From NCBI GenBank assembly GCA_007258455.2, contig VDFB02193867.1:564276149-564340148 (forward strand): 64,000 bases of DNA. The letters run 5' to 3'. Both the position numbers and the translations under genes were made by a program. The notes below the pieces were generated by a model. The model was not told the DNA's origin. It did no database searches and saw nothing but the letters and a program-made list of their open reading frames with translations. The number at the start of each line of letters is the position of its first letter. Positions within the stretch are counted from its first letter, which is position 1. This document shows, one piece after another, positions 11,680-23,364 of this stretch. This DNA comes from Sequoia sempervirens. Its lineage: Eukaryota; Streptophyta; Pinopsida; Cupressales; Cupressaceae.

Positions 11680-12640
11680 AGAAATGCTAATCAACCTACA
11701 AACCCTCCTCAAAATCCTCAACAAGCACAACAAAAACAAGAGGAACAAAATCCTCAACCACAACAACAACCTCCTCCACCAATCCCTCAACACCCTCTTG
11801 ACACTCAACAAAATTTAATGAGTGAAATTGAGAACAATAAAAAAAAATTGACCATTTAATCAGGAGCTTGAACGATCCAAACGGTTCAATAGTAGAAAGA
11901 ATGACCCTAGAAACATAACTAAAAGAAATGTTAAAAAATGTAGATTCAATTAGAAAATAATTAACTAGATGGAAAGATAGGAGGCAAGCAGTTAGAGCTT
12001 ATTACGCAGATAAATTATCATATAAAGATGTAAAAGATTTAAAATTTACAAAAGGTGATTTGTGCTCATTATTCACTAACCCCCACATAAATGAAAATAT
12101 TACCCTCAATGCGAAGAGGTTTCCTATTCATTGGTGCCACCATCAATAGATTAGGAACTTTTTAATGACAGGTGGTACATGGTTTTTGATTACCCACTAT
12201 GCAACAATTGTGAAGTCTCATAGTATTTCGTTAGGAACCTATACTGTGAGTTCATATTGAACAAAATCCCAAATTATTTTGATATGAGGGACTTCTAGGG
12301 GAGAGGTTGGGGGGTAAACTCAAGGTAGACCTGGTGCACAACAGGATCCTACATGGCAAGGGAGACAACCTCATGCTAGGCCACCTCATGAGCACATCAT
12401 CATCACTTCCATCACAGAGAGTGTCGATGTAGAGACTTTGTCGGCCATCAGCTCTTTGACCCAGAGTTTCATCCAGCATGCCAGCCCTATTCTACAACAT
12501 CATCCAGGGGATTCTTCGAGTGGTGGGATTCAATCCCATTTGTGTCAATCTTGCAGGGTGACTTGTTCAAATGACCCCACCGACACTCAAGAGGCTGCTA
12601 CATAGGATCCATTTGTAATATGGAGATGGACAGGGTAGCT
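11680..12640 (+). pseudogene. Coding-like relic with Pro/Gln-rich start; family not recognised
   Basis: From about 11683 one frame gives a Gln/Pro/Asn-rich stretch (including QQQPPPPIPQHP) to a TAA near 11858. In other frames there are charged, protein-like stretches, for example ADKLSYKDVKDLKFTKGDL at about 12007-12063. A Pro/Gln-rich start followed by a basic segment is common at the beginning of plant gypsy gag genes, so this may be a gag relic, but I see no diagnostic domain. Confidence 0.3.
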
Positions 12641-13266
12641 GACATTTTGCATGTGGCCTATGGCATTGATACTCAAGTAAAAGTTAACATGTTGATTGAA
12701 TTTAATTTATTAAATTTCAATTTTAAAATGAAAGATTAACTAATTTATTTTTATGATTTTAATAAAATTGCAAAGTCATAGTGTTGATACTGGATACACT
12801 GGCCCCAAACCTGCTTATTTCTCCACTACACCTACCATTGAGGTATGTAACTAGTAAAAAATTATAAATTTATTGCATGTTAAATAACATTGTTTGATGA
12901 ATGGTATTTTAATATGTGATTTTCTATATTGAATAGGCTAATATTGGAGGTTTCGTGGGAACACCTCCCAGTTCTAGTGGATTTAGTCAAACCCGCACTC
13001 AAGTAATAGAATAAAGAGTTTAACTAATGAATTGTACTTAATAGATTTGTGTAGTGTATATTCATATCATTTATTTCATTGCATTGCACATCTTTAAAAC
13101 TCAAACAATTACTTCACATTCCATAACTAATAACTTGATGTTGATAGATGACAAAATTTCAACTACAATATAGTTGTTTAGAAAGTTAACATAAGCAGTG
13201 ATGCAATTATTTCACATAGCATAAGTAATAAGTAGGAGTAGCTTCCAATTGCATTTGCTTGTCATG
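12641..13266. other. AT-rich stretch, no gene seen
   Basis: No frame, family or tandem repeat was recognised. Confidence 0.5.
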
Positions 13267-13527
13267 GCATTCCATGAGACCACTTTTTACTGAGGCATCT
13301 TTTCAAACAGTTCACTACCTTATCTATATTATGGATGCTTGGAAGAAATATATGAAAGAGTAATAGTAAGCAATAGCATAGACAAGGAAATGAGTTGTTT
13401 GAAAAAATGCCTCAAAGAAATGCGGTCTCATGGTGATGTCCATCACCATGAGACCCAATTTCTTTGAGGTACTTTTTCAAACATCTCACCACCTTTTCTA
13501 TGCTACCACATTTTCCATACATGTCTA
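13267..13527. repeat. Foldback repeat, cut by the scaffold gap
   Basis: Two arms of 42 nt (13397-13438 and 13441-13482) pair almost perfectly around a 2-nt loop, with weaker pairing outward to about 13350 and 13527. A third, partial copy of the arm, with CATGAGACC and TTTTCAAAC, lies at 13272-13308 in the same orientation as the right arm. It resembles a MITE or foldback element. No terminal duplication can be seen because the right end is in the gap. Confidence 0.6.
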
Positions 13528-13627
13528 NNNNNNNNNNNNNNNNNNNNNNNNNNNNNNNNNNNNNNNNNNNNNNNNNNNNNNNNNNNNNNNNNNNNNNNNN
13601 NNNNNNNNNNNNNNNNNNNNNNNNNNN
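13528..13627. other. Assembly gap, 100 N
   Basis: Exactly 100 N, the usual placeholder for a scaffold join of unknown size. Order and orientation across it are not shown by sequence. Confidence 0.95.
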
Positions 13628-14512
13628 CTATCCTAAGGTCTCTCAGATGTCAGGTCATGACAGTGCTTAGATACCTCAGTAGTTTAATGTGATTTGCTGG
13701 AATCACAAGGCGGTCTTACAGAAAATACAAAGTGTGGACACAAAACATGAAGTTGGGTCTTGGAATGGAATCCTTAGGATGGGAAGTTGTTATGCATCGG
13801 TTGTAGGTTCAAACAACAATCTTGAACTCCATTTAGTTGTTGGATTTGGATTTACAATGTGCAATGAACCTTGGTATTGGTCAGTTATTAAAAAAAAGGG
13901 AAAAGAGCGAAAGGGAAGAAAAGTTCCTAAGTATAAAGCTTGCTATGAATAGTGACAATGGAGTTCTTGCAATGGACAATTCCTCAAAATAATATCCCAC
14001 TTAACCAGGGATTTCACAGTATCATGGAAATTGTGCTATCTTCTAAGGGCTACAGATATTTCATCCTTCATCAACCACATACATGCATGAATCAAGAATG
14101 AATGTTTGGAACAGCTTCAAATCAAGTCCAGGCTAATTTTGCACAGCTATCTACCTTCAGCAAACAGCAAAAAGTATGGACTAAGGGATCATCAACAATG
14201 CAGGAATTTTCACCATCACCCAATAGCATTCCTAATATTATCCAAAGAAGTGAGACAACTTAACTAAACAACAATAAGATCTAAGCTAAACATGTGAAAT
14301 TGGAGAATGAATCAAATAACATGAGAGAAACCAAGAAAATACACCAAGTCAATGTCTTTTCTTATAAATTTTAGTAGCATGTCTTTACAACAACTCAACT
14401 CTTACCTTTGCAAATGAGGGGAGTGCTCTATTTATAGTTTCCAAAAAGTTAAATGAATGGCCAAGATTCATTCTCATTATGTGGCCTAGATTCATTACAA
14501 AATAGGGTTTCA
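13628..14512 (-). repeat. 3' LTR of giant gypsy element B, distal end in the gap
   Basis: On the minus strand it begins TGAAACCC directly after a polypurine tract. It matches the complete LTR at 28389-29366 along its length with scattered single-base changes. The end CATCAACA and the target duplication would lie in or beyond the gap. A TATA box is at 14429-14436. Confidence 0.85.
14429..14436 (-). promoter_or_regulatory. TATA box of the element B 3' LTR
   Basis: TATAAATA lies in the context AACTATAAATAGAGC about 80 bp inside the LTR start. The copy at 29283-29290 is the same. The element 1 LTR has lost this region. Confidence 0.7.
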
Positions 14513-14524
14513 CCTACCCCCAAA
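14513..14524 (-). promoter_or_regulatory. Polypurine tract of element B
   Basis: TTTGGGGGTAGG on the minus strand abuts the LTR start. It is the same as in copies 1 and 3. Confidence 0.7.
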
Positions 14525-14632
14525 TAGATCTCAATTTAAAATTACATTTTTGTCCCTTCCCTATTTCATCCTTTTGTGGATGACACTATAGCCTTTTCAT
14601 CCTGTAGCTAATTGCTGTTTTCTTTACTATAG

Positions 14633-17600
14633 CTACTTCTCAGGAAGGTCTTCTTCTTTGGCTAGGCTGTCCTCTTGCTCCTCGGAAGCTGTGTGCTCTA
14701 TGTACTTGAGGATGACGACCTGGAGCTTGTCGATTTCAAGGATTTCACATCGTAATGCTTGGTAGCTCCACTCCTTAGTGTTCTCTTCCAGCCTTTTCCA
14801 GTCTTTGTCATACTTCGAGCCTTGGTCTCTGAATAGCTCTGATTGGTCAAAGGCACAGGCAGTAAAACTTAGGAACTCTGTTGTGATTTCTCCAGCTGTC
14901 CTGTCCTTCATCTTCTCCTGGAAGTATGGCTTGATCTTCTCGACATCCATTTGCACAGTGGGCATATCATATCCCATCATCAACTTAAGGTATTGGGTGC
15001 ATTATGCCCAGATTTCTTTGATCCACTCAATATCTGGATTCACCTTGTTCAGGATTTGCTCCAACCTCTCCCTCTAGTTGTCGAGGTCTTTGCGCCACAC
15101 ATCAACGAGCCAATGATCTTCCTTTTTCAGCTCTATCTTCTCCTCCCATGTGTTCTCAGGAATCTGAAGGATGGATTCAATTCTTAGGAGGGTGGAGTCA
15201 TATGTTGCAAGGAAATTGGTGTAGAGACCCTTTGTGCTCTCCAGGGACTGGATCAGGTCCAAGAACTTGTTGGCTATCCATACAGCCCTGCTGATTCCCA
15301 TGTTTCTGAGGTATGCAACTTGTCGGAGCCAATCCTCGGTGGTTTTCTCCAAGTTCTTCCTTCTCTCCATCTTGTCAATCTGTTCTTTGGAGAGCAACTG
15401 CAGTGCGGCCATGGAGGTGGTGGGCAGGTCATCCATTGAGGACCATTGTTGTATGTAGTCTGTTAGGGCAGCAACCTGCGCTTTAAGCTCATCCTTGGAG
15501 ACCTTGTTTGGCTTTATTAGGTGCACCACCATGGCCATTGAATCCTCCAGGTGTTCAACCTTTTTCTCTCTAGTTGCTATCCCCAAGTCAATGGTGGAGA
15601 TATTATAGCTCACCCCTGCGTGGCCAATGGTAGGCATTGCAATTTGTGCCACTCGAGAGCCGGAAGCATCCATTATTATCTTGGATCAGACCTTGGGCTT
15701 CTTCTCTTTCTTTTTTGTGGTCAAGGATCGATCCAAGATGGCTTCCAATCTCGCCCTTGGGTCCTTCAGTATAGGGGTTGTCTTTTCAAGTTGCTTCTCC
15801 AACCAATCAGGCATAGCAGATTTATCCTTGGGTGCATTATGGCTGCCCTCACCCTTCTTAGTCAGAGGCAAGACTTCTGCCTTCTTTTCCTTATGGGGTT
15901 CTTTCTCTGGGGCAACATCCTCCTCTTCTTCATCAGAGTCGCGAACAAAAATGAGGTGTTTGACGGGTAGCTTGGTGGATGGCTGCCAGGTGGGACTTTC
16001 TTCTTTTGCTGTCTCTTCTTCTTTCTTCTCTTTAGTAGCCTCGGCCTTAGGGCTCTTGGAAACATGGGTCTTAGCCTTTGTCAAATCTTTTATCTGTTGC
16101 TCTTCTGGTGGCTGCCCTTCTTCACCATGTGGTGACTCTTCTGTTTCCTCCCTAATGCTCTTTAGCTACGGTGCCATCTCCTCCTCAAGGTCCTCATCGA
16201 AAGTCTGGATGATTTCCTTTGCACCCAAGCCATCCTCGTCATCCCCACTCTCGGAAGAGCCTATCTCTTCTCCCTCATAGACCACCCTGTCAATGGTTTG
16301 GTGCTTGTACTCGGGGTGCTCGTGATACTCATCAGCCTCCTCCTCTATAGGCTTCGAGACTTCCTGTTCTAGCTCCTCCAACTCCTTTGAGATTTGTATC
16401 ATGGCTTCCATGGCTGGCGGCCCTGTTGGTGGTTGTGAAGGCTAAGTTGTTGCAAGGACTTGGGCAAGGGCCACTTAGAGAGCTAGATTCATTAAGATTT
16501 GGGAAAGCTTAGGGGGAAGGTTTTGCATATGTCTCGTAAGGGCCTCAGGCATAGTGGCAGTGAGAATAGGCGATGTTATTGTTGCTAGAGGGAGGGAGGT
16601 AATGGGAGACATGGTAGCAGAGGAAGGAGAAGTGGTCACACCAAAAGAGGAATCAATGACGACCACTGACCTAGCCGGGGGCGAAGGGGAAAGATGGATA
16701 GATATGTCCACCACCGACGGAGATGAGGCGACCACGGCCAGGGAGACGGGCGGTGCACCAAGAGGGGATAGGAGAAGCAAGGGAGGCTGCACCTCTGTTG
16801 TAGCCATCATCTGCTTGAGTGTTTTGGGAGATGAGCCTCCCGTTTCTTTCTTTGCTTGCTCCTTGGGATCTACAAAGTGCGCAGTTTCTATTCCCTTTCT
16901 CTTCTGGGACCTAGTGATGGGAGGAGACTTGGAGGTCCCGCCAATTGATGTGGTGGCAACAATGTCTTCTGTGGCACTTGGCTCACTCTTGAGCCCTTCA
17001 TATGTCAGGACTACTCCTTGTTTCTTTAGGTGCCCCACTCGCCCATTGACCCACTCCTTAGTATGAGTTATGATTCGCTGGGTGATGGTATCTAGGTCAT
17101 CGACCTCTTGTTCATCCTAATCGATCGACGGTATTGGTAGGTTAGCAACTGCAGGGTACCTCGGGTGCATGATCATGGACTTGTCCTCTTCGACCTAGTC
17201 TGGTACCGGGAACCGTTGCACCCTTCTTAGGAATAGTACCGTCATGTGCATATAGTGCCTTGCACGGACCTCTTTGTCATCTTTGTAGTTAGCCCAGAAA
17301 TCTTCAATGTGGTATTGGTGGGCATACGCCAGCCCCAGTGCCTTCCTTACATGGCCATGTGGGTCCATCCATGGGCGGGCAGTGTACCAATCAAAATTGT
17401 AATCCTTGACCTCCTTCTCATAATTACTGGCACATTGGGAAGTTTGTAGTTAGTACAGGCCCTGGCCAAGAGTCATGGGGTAAGGGATCCCCACCACGTG
17501 CTTATTGCTGAAGATCGCCTGGATGTGTTGGAGTTGTCGAGAAAGCTCCAGGAGAATGATCCTGTCATTTGGGTACCGTGGCAATCTATTTGGCCGTTCC

Positions 17601-18696
17601 ATGAAACCCTGGGCCCAGATGTAGGTAAAGTTGGGGAACTAGACAAATAGGAAGGCATACTCCTTTAGGAGTGCCCTGGTGCTATGGGAGACCCTCCTCT
17701 CGAAGTCTCCAATGACGAATCTGATGATATGGCCAATGAAGGCGTCATTGACCTGGTAGTACTCCTTTTTGAAATTCTGGTACAAGAGTTGCGAATATTT
17801 GTCAAACGGCTTGAACCCTCGCTTATGCCCCTAATCGGGTGCCACAAATAACCCGCTGTATTATCTTTGACCTACCAGGGAGTACACTAGGTAGGAGGTC
17901 ATGTAGAATTTAGAACTTTTCTTGACATTGACAAACTGCTCATGGAAGCAGTTGCTAATGATGCTTCCCCAGTCGAATGAGACCTTGGTTGTAACATCCT
18001 CATTCACTTGCAGGATCTATTCAATGTAATATTTCATCTACTCCTGGAAGTAGGCGGTCATTGGAAGACCCATGACCCTGCTCAACATGGTCACCAAGTC
18101 ATGGTAGTCCTCGTGGAAATCGCTACGGAAGAGTTCCTGGGGAACCTTTGCAGCGCTGCCCCTTTTTTCTTTAAGTCAATAGAGGTTGATTGACTTTTTG
18201 CATCTTCCTGGATTAGCATCCCACATCACTTGGAATTCTTCCAATGTGGGGACCTCCATCTGCTGGAACATGGGAATGTGGAATGTCTTCGTAATCCCTT
18301 CTGGTGACATGTTTGCGAGGATGTTTCCCTCCTTATCCACAATCATTTTGGTGTCTGATTGATAGGCTTCTCAGCAAGCCATCACTAGTTTGAATGCCAT
18401 GAGAGAGGGAGGGAAACTGACAACCTTGGCTATTCCACTCTGCCGTATTAATCTTGCGTTCTTTTTTGTTGGGTTGACCTTAACCCTCTGAGTGAATTCA
18501 TCTATGTCAACCTGGCCGATGTTGGTATCTGAAATCTCCTTCCAGTCGGTTGAGACCTTTGAGTGGAGCGGCTCACCCTGGAACTGATACTTCATTTGAT
18601 CCTTGTCTTCCTTTCTCCGAGGGGTTTTTCCAAATTTCTTGCCCTTGTCCTTTTCGGCGGAGGCCCCTAAAGTTCCTGCAGCCGATTCCACATATT
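14633..18696 (-). pseudogene. Extra long ORF of element B, copy 2 (about 1,355 codons)
   Basis: This is the most complete copy of the frame. Every coding piece (starts at 17038, 16411, 16084, 15673 and 14983) is in the same frame as codons at 18694 and as the TAG at 14635-14633. The 4.06-kb frame is therefore broken by nonsense codons only. It lies downstream of integrase and upstream of the polypurine tract and LTR, the place where Athila-type elements carry env-like ORFs. No signal peptide or membrane segment is obvious. Visible regions are a basic N-terminus, a globular half, a Pro/Ser/Thr stretch, an acidic and Lys/Glu-rich stretch, and a helical C-terminus. All stretches compared are identical to copy 1, including the stops. 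Copy 3 is diverged. Function is unknown. Confidence 0.75.
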
Positions 18697-18725
18697 CTGC
18701 ACGCAAAGGAAAAGTTAGCGCAATA
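18697..18725 (-). promoter_or_regulatory. 3' splice-site-like sequence before the extra ORF
   Basis: On the minus strand a pyrimidine-rich run (CTTTTCCTTTGCGTGCAG) ends in AG at 18697-18698, right where coding similarity begins. There is no in-frame ATG there: the conserved frame E-Y-V-E-S takes the G of the AG as first base of its codon. Copy 3 keeps the same layout at 33549-33575. This suggests the ORF is made from a spliced transcript, an inference without a mapped donor. Confidence 0.4.
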
Positions 18726-21700
18726 AAACATCAAAAGCATTCATGTTAGTCCATATTTTGAAAATAACATCTAAATAATCAATCAAGTATATCATAAATC
18801 TTATCTCTAGATGTTATCGATCTTCGTTTTAGGGCACTAGGACAATCCAGGCCCGGAGGGCCGGACTTCTCGGGCAGGAATGCTATCTGGAAGGGGAAAA
18901 CACAGCCGAAAGCTCCCGAAGACCCTTTTTGGCCAAATTTTAATGTTTTAGGAGGTCCATGATGGAGAAGAGCAAAATTTGGGACGTGGGTCGAAGTCGT
19001 ATTGCGATTTTAGGATCGTTTGGAGGGATCTAGGAGGACCCAAAGGTTTCAGGCTGGGAAGCCATTGACAGATGGTCGTTGGCGACGATAGACAGCGGGC
19101 GAAAATTCGGTGGCAGAAATCTGAGGCCTAGGGCCCAGAGGACAAGAGGCAGCCGATGTGTTCATATTTTAGGTTTGGCAATATTCAGCCAGGTGGGGCT
19201 CGGCAGCCGAGGCACCGGTCGGCACAAGTTTGTCTTTCAAGCTCAGTGGAAATTGGTATACTGGGGCTCGAAGGTCAGAGCGGCAGAGGGCCTTGGCCTT
19301 TAGCAACAACGGATGAGAGACGGACGGCAGAGCGGGAATCTCTAGGACCCGGCTGCTGGGAAAATGTGATGCGATGACCGCCATGAGATTTTTGTTGATT
19401 TCAATAGCGGCGGCGAGGAGCGGCAAGGGGCCCGGAGGGTGGGAAGCCGGCAAGGATCCACTGTCGAGGATGGCAGAACCACGACGAAGTTTCGGGAATA
19501 GAACTCTAGACGGCTGAGCCCAGAAGGTCCCACAGCAGCGAGGAGTGTTGGCAAGATTACAAGGCAAAACAGAGGCCCAGGGTCCGGATACCGAGCGGAC
19601 GGGGTGAAGATTCTGTCGAGAGGAGATCCACATACTCCCCATGATGGAAGTCCGGGAGGCGGGCCCCTGGGGTCGGGTGGTAGATGGGACTTCGTTGAAA
19701 AAGGACTCACCATTTGAAATGGCAGAAAATCAGCCACGGAGGCCCGACATTTAGGGCCCGAAGGTGTCAACAATGCCACATTAATGCATTGCCAAAGGTT
19801 GAACAGCGAGAGCCAGGGTGGAGCCCGAATCGCGGGAAGTTGGCAGACGAACTCTGTTTGACGAAAGCAAATCACCTACGGAACCCTAGAGATGGAGCTC
19901 TAGGGACCAAGGTTCGAGCGCATGAAAGGAGGAATACTTGGTTTCAATTTTCACGGCAAGGCGTGCGCTGGGACCTGGAGGCCGGGAGGCAACGTGAGTT
20001 TTGGGATTGAAGCATGACAAAATGGGGATGGAACCCTGGACAGGGAAGTTTGAAGGACCGGACCCAGAGGGACGACTTGCAGCCCGTAAATGATCAAAGC
20101 TTAAGGGTGGACGGTGAAGGTGGATCGCAGGCTCGGGGTGCTCGATCACCCTGTGCGAAGAACAGCTGCGACCAAGAAAAGTCCCGAGTCAGCGGCGAGG
20201 GCTATTCCAATAGGTTTGGAAGATTTTCAAGACATGGGTAATGAGCACAATTTGGTTTTCCACCTGTTTATGCCTCCCTAAGAATTCGTTCATTTATTTA
20301 AAACTTCAAAAATAATGAAAAAGATGTACAGGAGGGCAACCAATTGCCTACCTCGAATATGTAGAGCGGGGAGATGTGGAATCTACCGGGGGTCGACGAA
20401 ATGATGTTGACGTCGAGGATAGTGACGCTGCTAATTGCGGCGGGCTCCAGATGATGGTCTATCTGATTTGCTTCCAATTCCTGCTTGTGAAAATGACTTT
20501 GGCTGGTTGGGCATTTTATACTAATCATATTCTGACGTAAATAATCGTCTGGCCGTACAGAATTTGAAATTTGGAATTCGTCGGTGTGGCGAGGTGAAGT
20601 TCGGGATCCCGATATCGAGGAAGGCATGAGTGCGGGCCTGTACATTGATCGAGGCGGCAACGCGATAGCGAAGGTTCGAATAGAGGTTGAGGAAGGTAGC
20701 GAGAATCCGTCGAGCCAATGGGTACTCCTCCTGGTCCCAGGAACGAACTGGTCAGTGAGCAAAGATCCCGTAAGCCCAGGCGGGGATAATAAGCCAGTCG
20801 GCGCTCCGAAGCGGGGAGCTGAGGTGCGGCTCTGGAAACTCAAATGCTGACTACTGAACTAAGGAAAGGAAATCGAAAAGCGGCACACAGAACCCAAAGC
20901 TGCGAAGCCGTCGCCACTTTCCGATGATTTAAGTGGAGAAGTGTGAGATTAGACTAAAGAGCGAAAACTGGAGAGCGTCATGAGAGGGCGACCTTCACAA
21001 AGGGGAAGCGAAAAACCAGGCGGAGGCCGGGCGGGTATGACGTTCGAAAATAAAATGCAGGATAGAGCCCCCGGGAAAACGACAAAACTAAGCGAGCATA
21101 GTGGGATTATGATGGAACTTTGAACGCATCAATCGCCGGCATAAAGAGAACCGCCAAAATGAGGTGACCCATAACGAGGAATTGAAAGAGGTCCCCATTC
21201 GAGCAGGCGTGTGCTAGAGCACAACAAATGGTAAACCGATGGAGAGAATATTGACATTCGGGATAAATATTCATTGGACAGGGAAATCTCACGGTTTCAC
21301 GAACTAAGGCGGCTTCCACAAATAGATAGAGAGGATGAATCGCAATTGGTTTGAAATTGCAGGATACTCAAAGGAGTGTGTGTGAAGTGAGTTCATTCAC
21401 TCCCTAGGGATGGTATTGGGTTACCAATTCAGCAGGAAGTGAGCTACATAAATCGCCTAACACCAAAAGTAACTTGGACATTGCCCTGCTGCCAGTCAGG
21501 CGTCCATAGCCCCGATGGAGTTGTCGCTACAATCTCATGGATATTGCTCTATTGCTGGCCGAGTGTCCATAGCCCCGGTAGAGTTACCCGAACACCCATA
21601 CGGTCATTTTTTTTTTTTTAGAATTCATTTTTTTCTCCCTTTTTTGCTTTGATATTTCACTTCTCTTTTACCATTTAGTTCGACCGGGTAAGCATTGAAG

Positions 21701-22134
21701 CCTATAATGGGTTTGAGACTGCAGTGGTCACTGGAGTAGACTTAATATTTTTCACTCACTAGGGTGTCATAACAACCATAGTACGGTCCTTCAGAATTTA
21801 TTATTATGTAATTTGTGTGAGATCCGAGATGTGGGTAAGAAGATCCAGTTAAGGGTCAAGTTCTGAGCAGAGTTCAAACAAGGAAATCATTCGCAGATAA
21901 CTTTCAAAGACTGATAATCTAGAGTGAATGTTTAGCCAGAGAACACAAAGAATGGACAACAAAGTGAACTGCTAGTCAAGCAAACACGACCACTACAAAG
22001 GAGCAGGAAACATCTTTCAAAACAAAACTGCTGGGAGTAAGAAAACAAAAAGCGACGCAATAGAACACAGACAAGCAAGAAAGCAACTACCCTAACCTAT
22101 GTACAAGTATTTACAATGAAGAGCCCGAAGGAGC
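18726..22134 (-). other. GC- and CpG-rich spacer between integrase and the extra ORF of element B
   Basis: The stretch from about 18830 to 21420 is clearly richer in G, C and CpG than the rest of the window. Several overlapping frames of 150-180 codons on both strands (for example 19342-19875 and 20298-20843, minus) look like chance frames of GC-rich DNA. They are rich in Pro, Ser and Arg and resemble nothing I know. Only 18726-19070 is also present in sister element A (33576-33920). A 63-bp tandem duplication with GTCCATAGCCCC lies at 21475-21590. A stretch of T's lies at 21605-21620. Confidence 0.55.
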
Positions 22135-23364
22135 TCAAGCTTGGAAGTAATGCTTCAGGTGCTGCTCATTCACTGGCAATGGGACATTCTCGTCAGTTAA
22201 GGTCTTTAGGTGGAAGGCATTATTTTCCAAAATCTCAGCTATCTGAAAGGGGCCAAACCAAAGCTTGTCGAATTTGTTGTGTCCCCCTTTCTTCTCATAG
22301 GCCTTATCCCAATATAGGACCAAATCTGCAATTCTAAAGGCCTTGATTTTGGCTTGGCGGTCGAACCATCTCTTAACTACACCTTGATGTTTGGTGAAAT
22401 TTCCTATTGCACAGTTTCAGACTTTCTCTAAATGCAAGAACTCAGCTAACCGAGCTTCCCTATGATCTCCTCCCTCATAAAAATCATTGATGAATTGAAG
22501 AGTAGGAATCTTCAGATGAATGGGGAAAATAGGCTCTAGGCCATAGACAAGGTGGAATGGGGAATCACCAAGGGTAGCCTAGTGGCAAGTGCGATCAGCC
22601 CAAAGGGTGAAACAGAGCTGGGTATGCCAGTCCTTGGGATTCCTATCTAACAACTTCTTGATCACAGTAATCAGATTTTTGTTCATGGACTCAGTAAGGC
22701 CATTACCCTGAGGGTAGTAATTGGATGAGAATTTAAGGGCTATTCCGTAGTCAAACGCCCAACTAGAAAATTTTAATGAAGCAAATGCAGGTCCATTATC
22801 ACATACCAAAGCATACGGACAACCAAAGCAGTTTAAAATGGAACTTTCCAAAAAAATAGTAGCTACTTCAGTTGTGCATTGCTTACATACTATTGCTTCT
22901 GTCCATCTAGTACAATAATTAGTAGTAGTAAGAATGTACTTGTGTCCCACAGATGATGGAGGGCTTACTAGACCGATGAAGTTGAGACCCCATTGCACAA
23001 AAGGCCTTACCTCCAGCATGGGCTGCAGTGGGACAACAACATTCCTCTCCCTAGTGGCAACAGTTTGGCATGTGTGACATGAACGAACATGGCAATGGAA
23101 ATTATTGAAGACGGTTGGCCAATAATACTCCACTCTCAATATTTGATGTGCTGTGGAGGAACCAAAACCCTGGCCCATGCCAAATTTATTGTAAAACTCC
23201 CTTAAGACGTGTTCTGCTTCTTCCTTGCCCAGGCATCTCAGATAAATGCCTTCATGATTCTTCTTGTAGAGAATGGAAGCCTGTAGCATGTAGCCATTAC
23301 TTTTCAATCTTAGGGCCCACTTTTGAACTCCTTGCAGGTGCAGGGGGCACTTATGGTTCAACAA
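22135..23364 (-). pseudogene. Integrase of Tat-like gypsy element B
   Basis: The piece 23364-22579 holds the zinc-binding and catalytic domains. The C-terminal domain ends with KHYFQA and a stop at about 22135. In the N-terminal HHCC region the two Cys are present (CHTC), but both His appear lost (FYNKFGMGQ where LH..GGH is usual). The core has NFIG where the first catalytic Asp is expected, an intact second Asp in VCDNGPAF, and the Glu in GNGLTESMNKN. The Asp-to-Asn change is GAC to AAC at a former CpG. The C-terminal part (DKLWFGPFQI) has no chromodomain, as in OTA-type gypsy elements. It inserts element DNA into the genome, but this copy should be inactive. Confidence 0.85.

Noticed and set aside
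13430..13670. Frames running through N runs (also 38469-38880)
   Set aside because: They are artefacts of translating scaffold gaps.
19342..19875. A 177-codon minus-strand frame as a real gene
   Set aside because: It has the same GC-rich context and a Pro/Ser/Leu-rich product. Overlapping frames exist in two other phases.
20298..20843. A 181-codon minus-strand frame as a real gene
   Set aside because: It lies in the GC-rich spacer, overlaps frames on the other strand, and shows no domain or ordered composition. It is probably chance.
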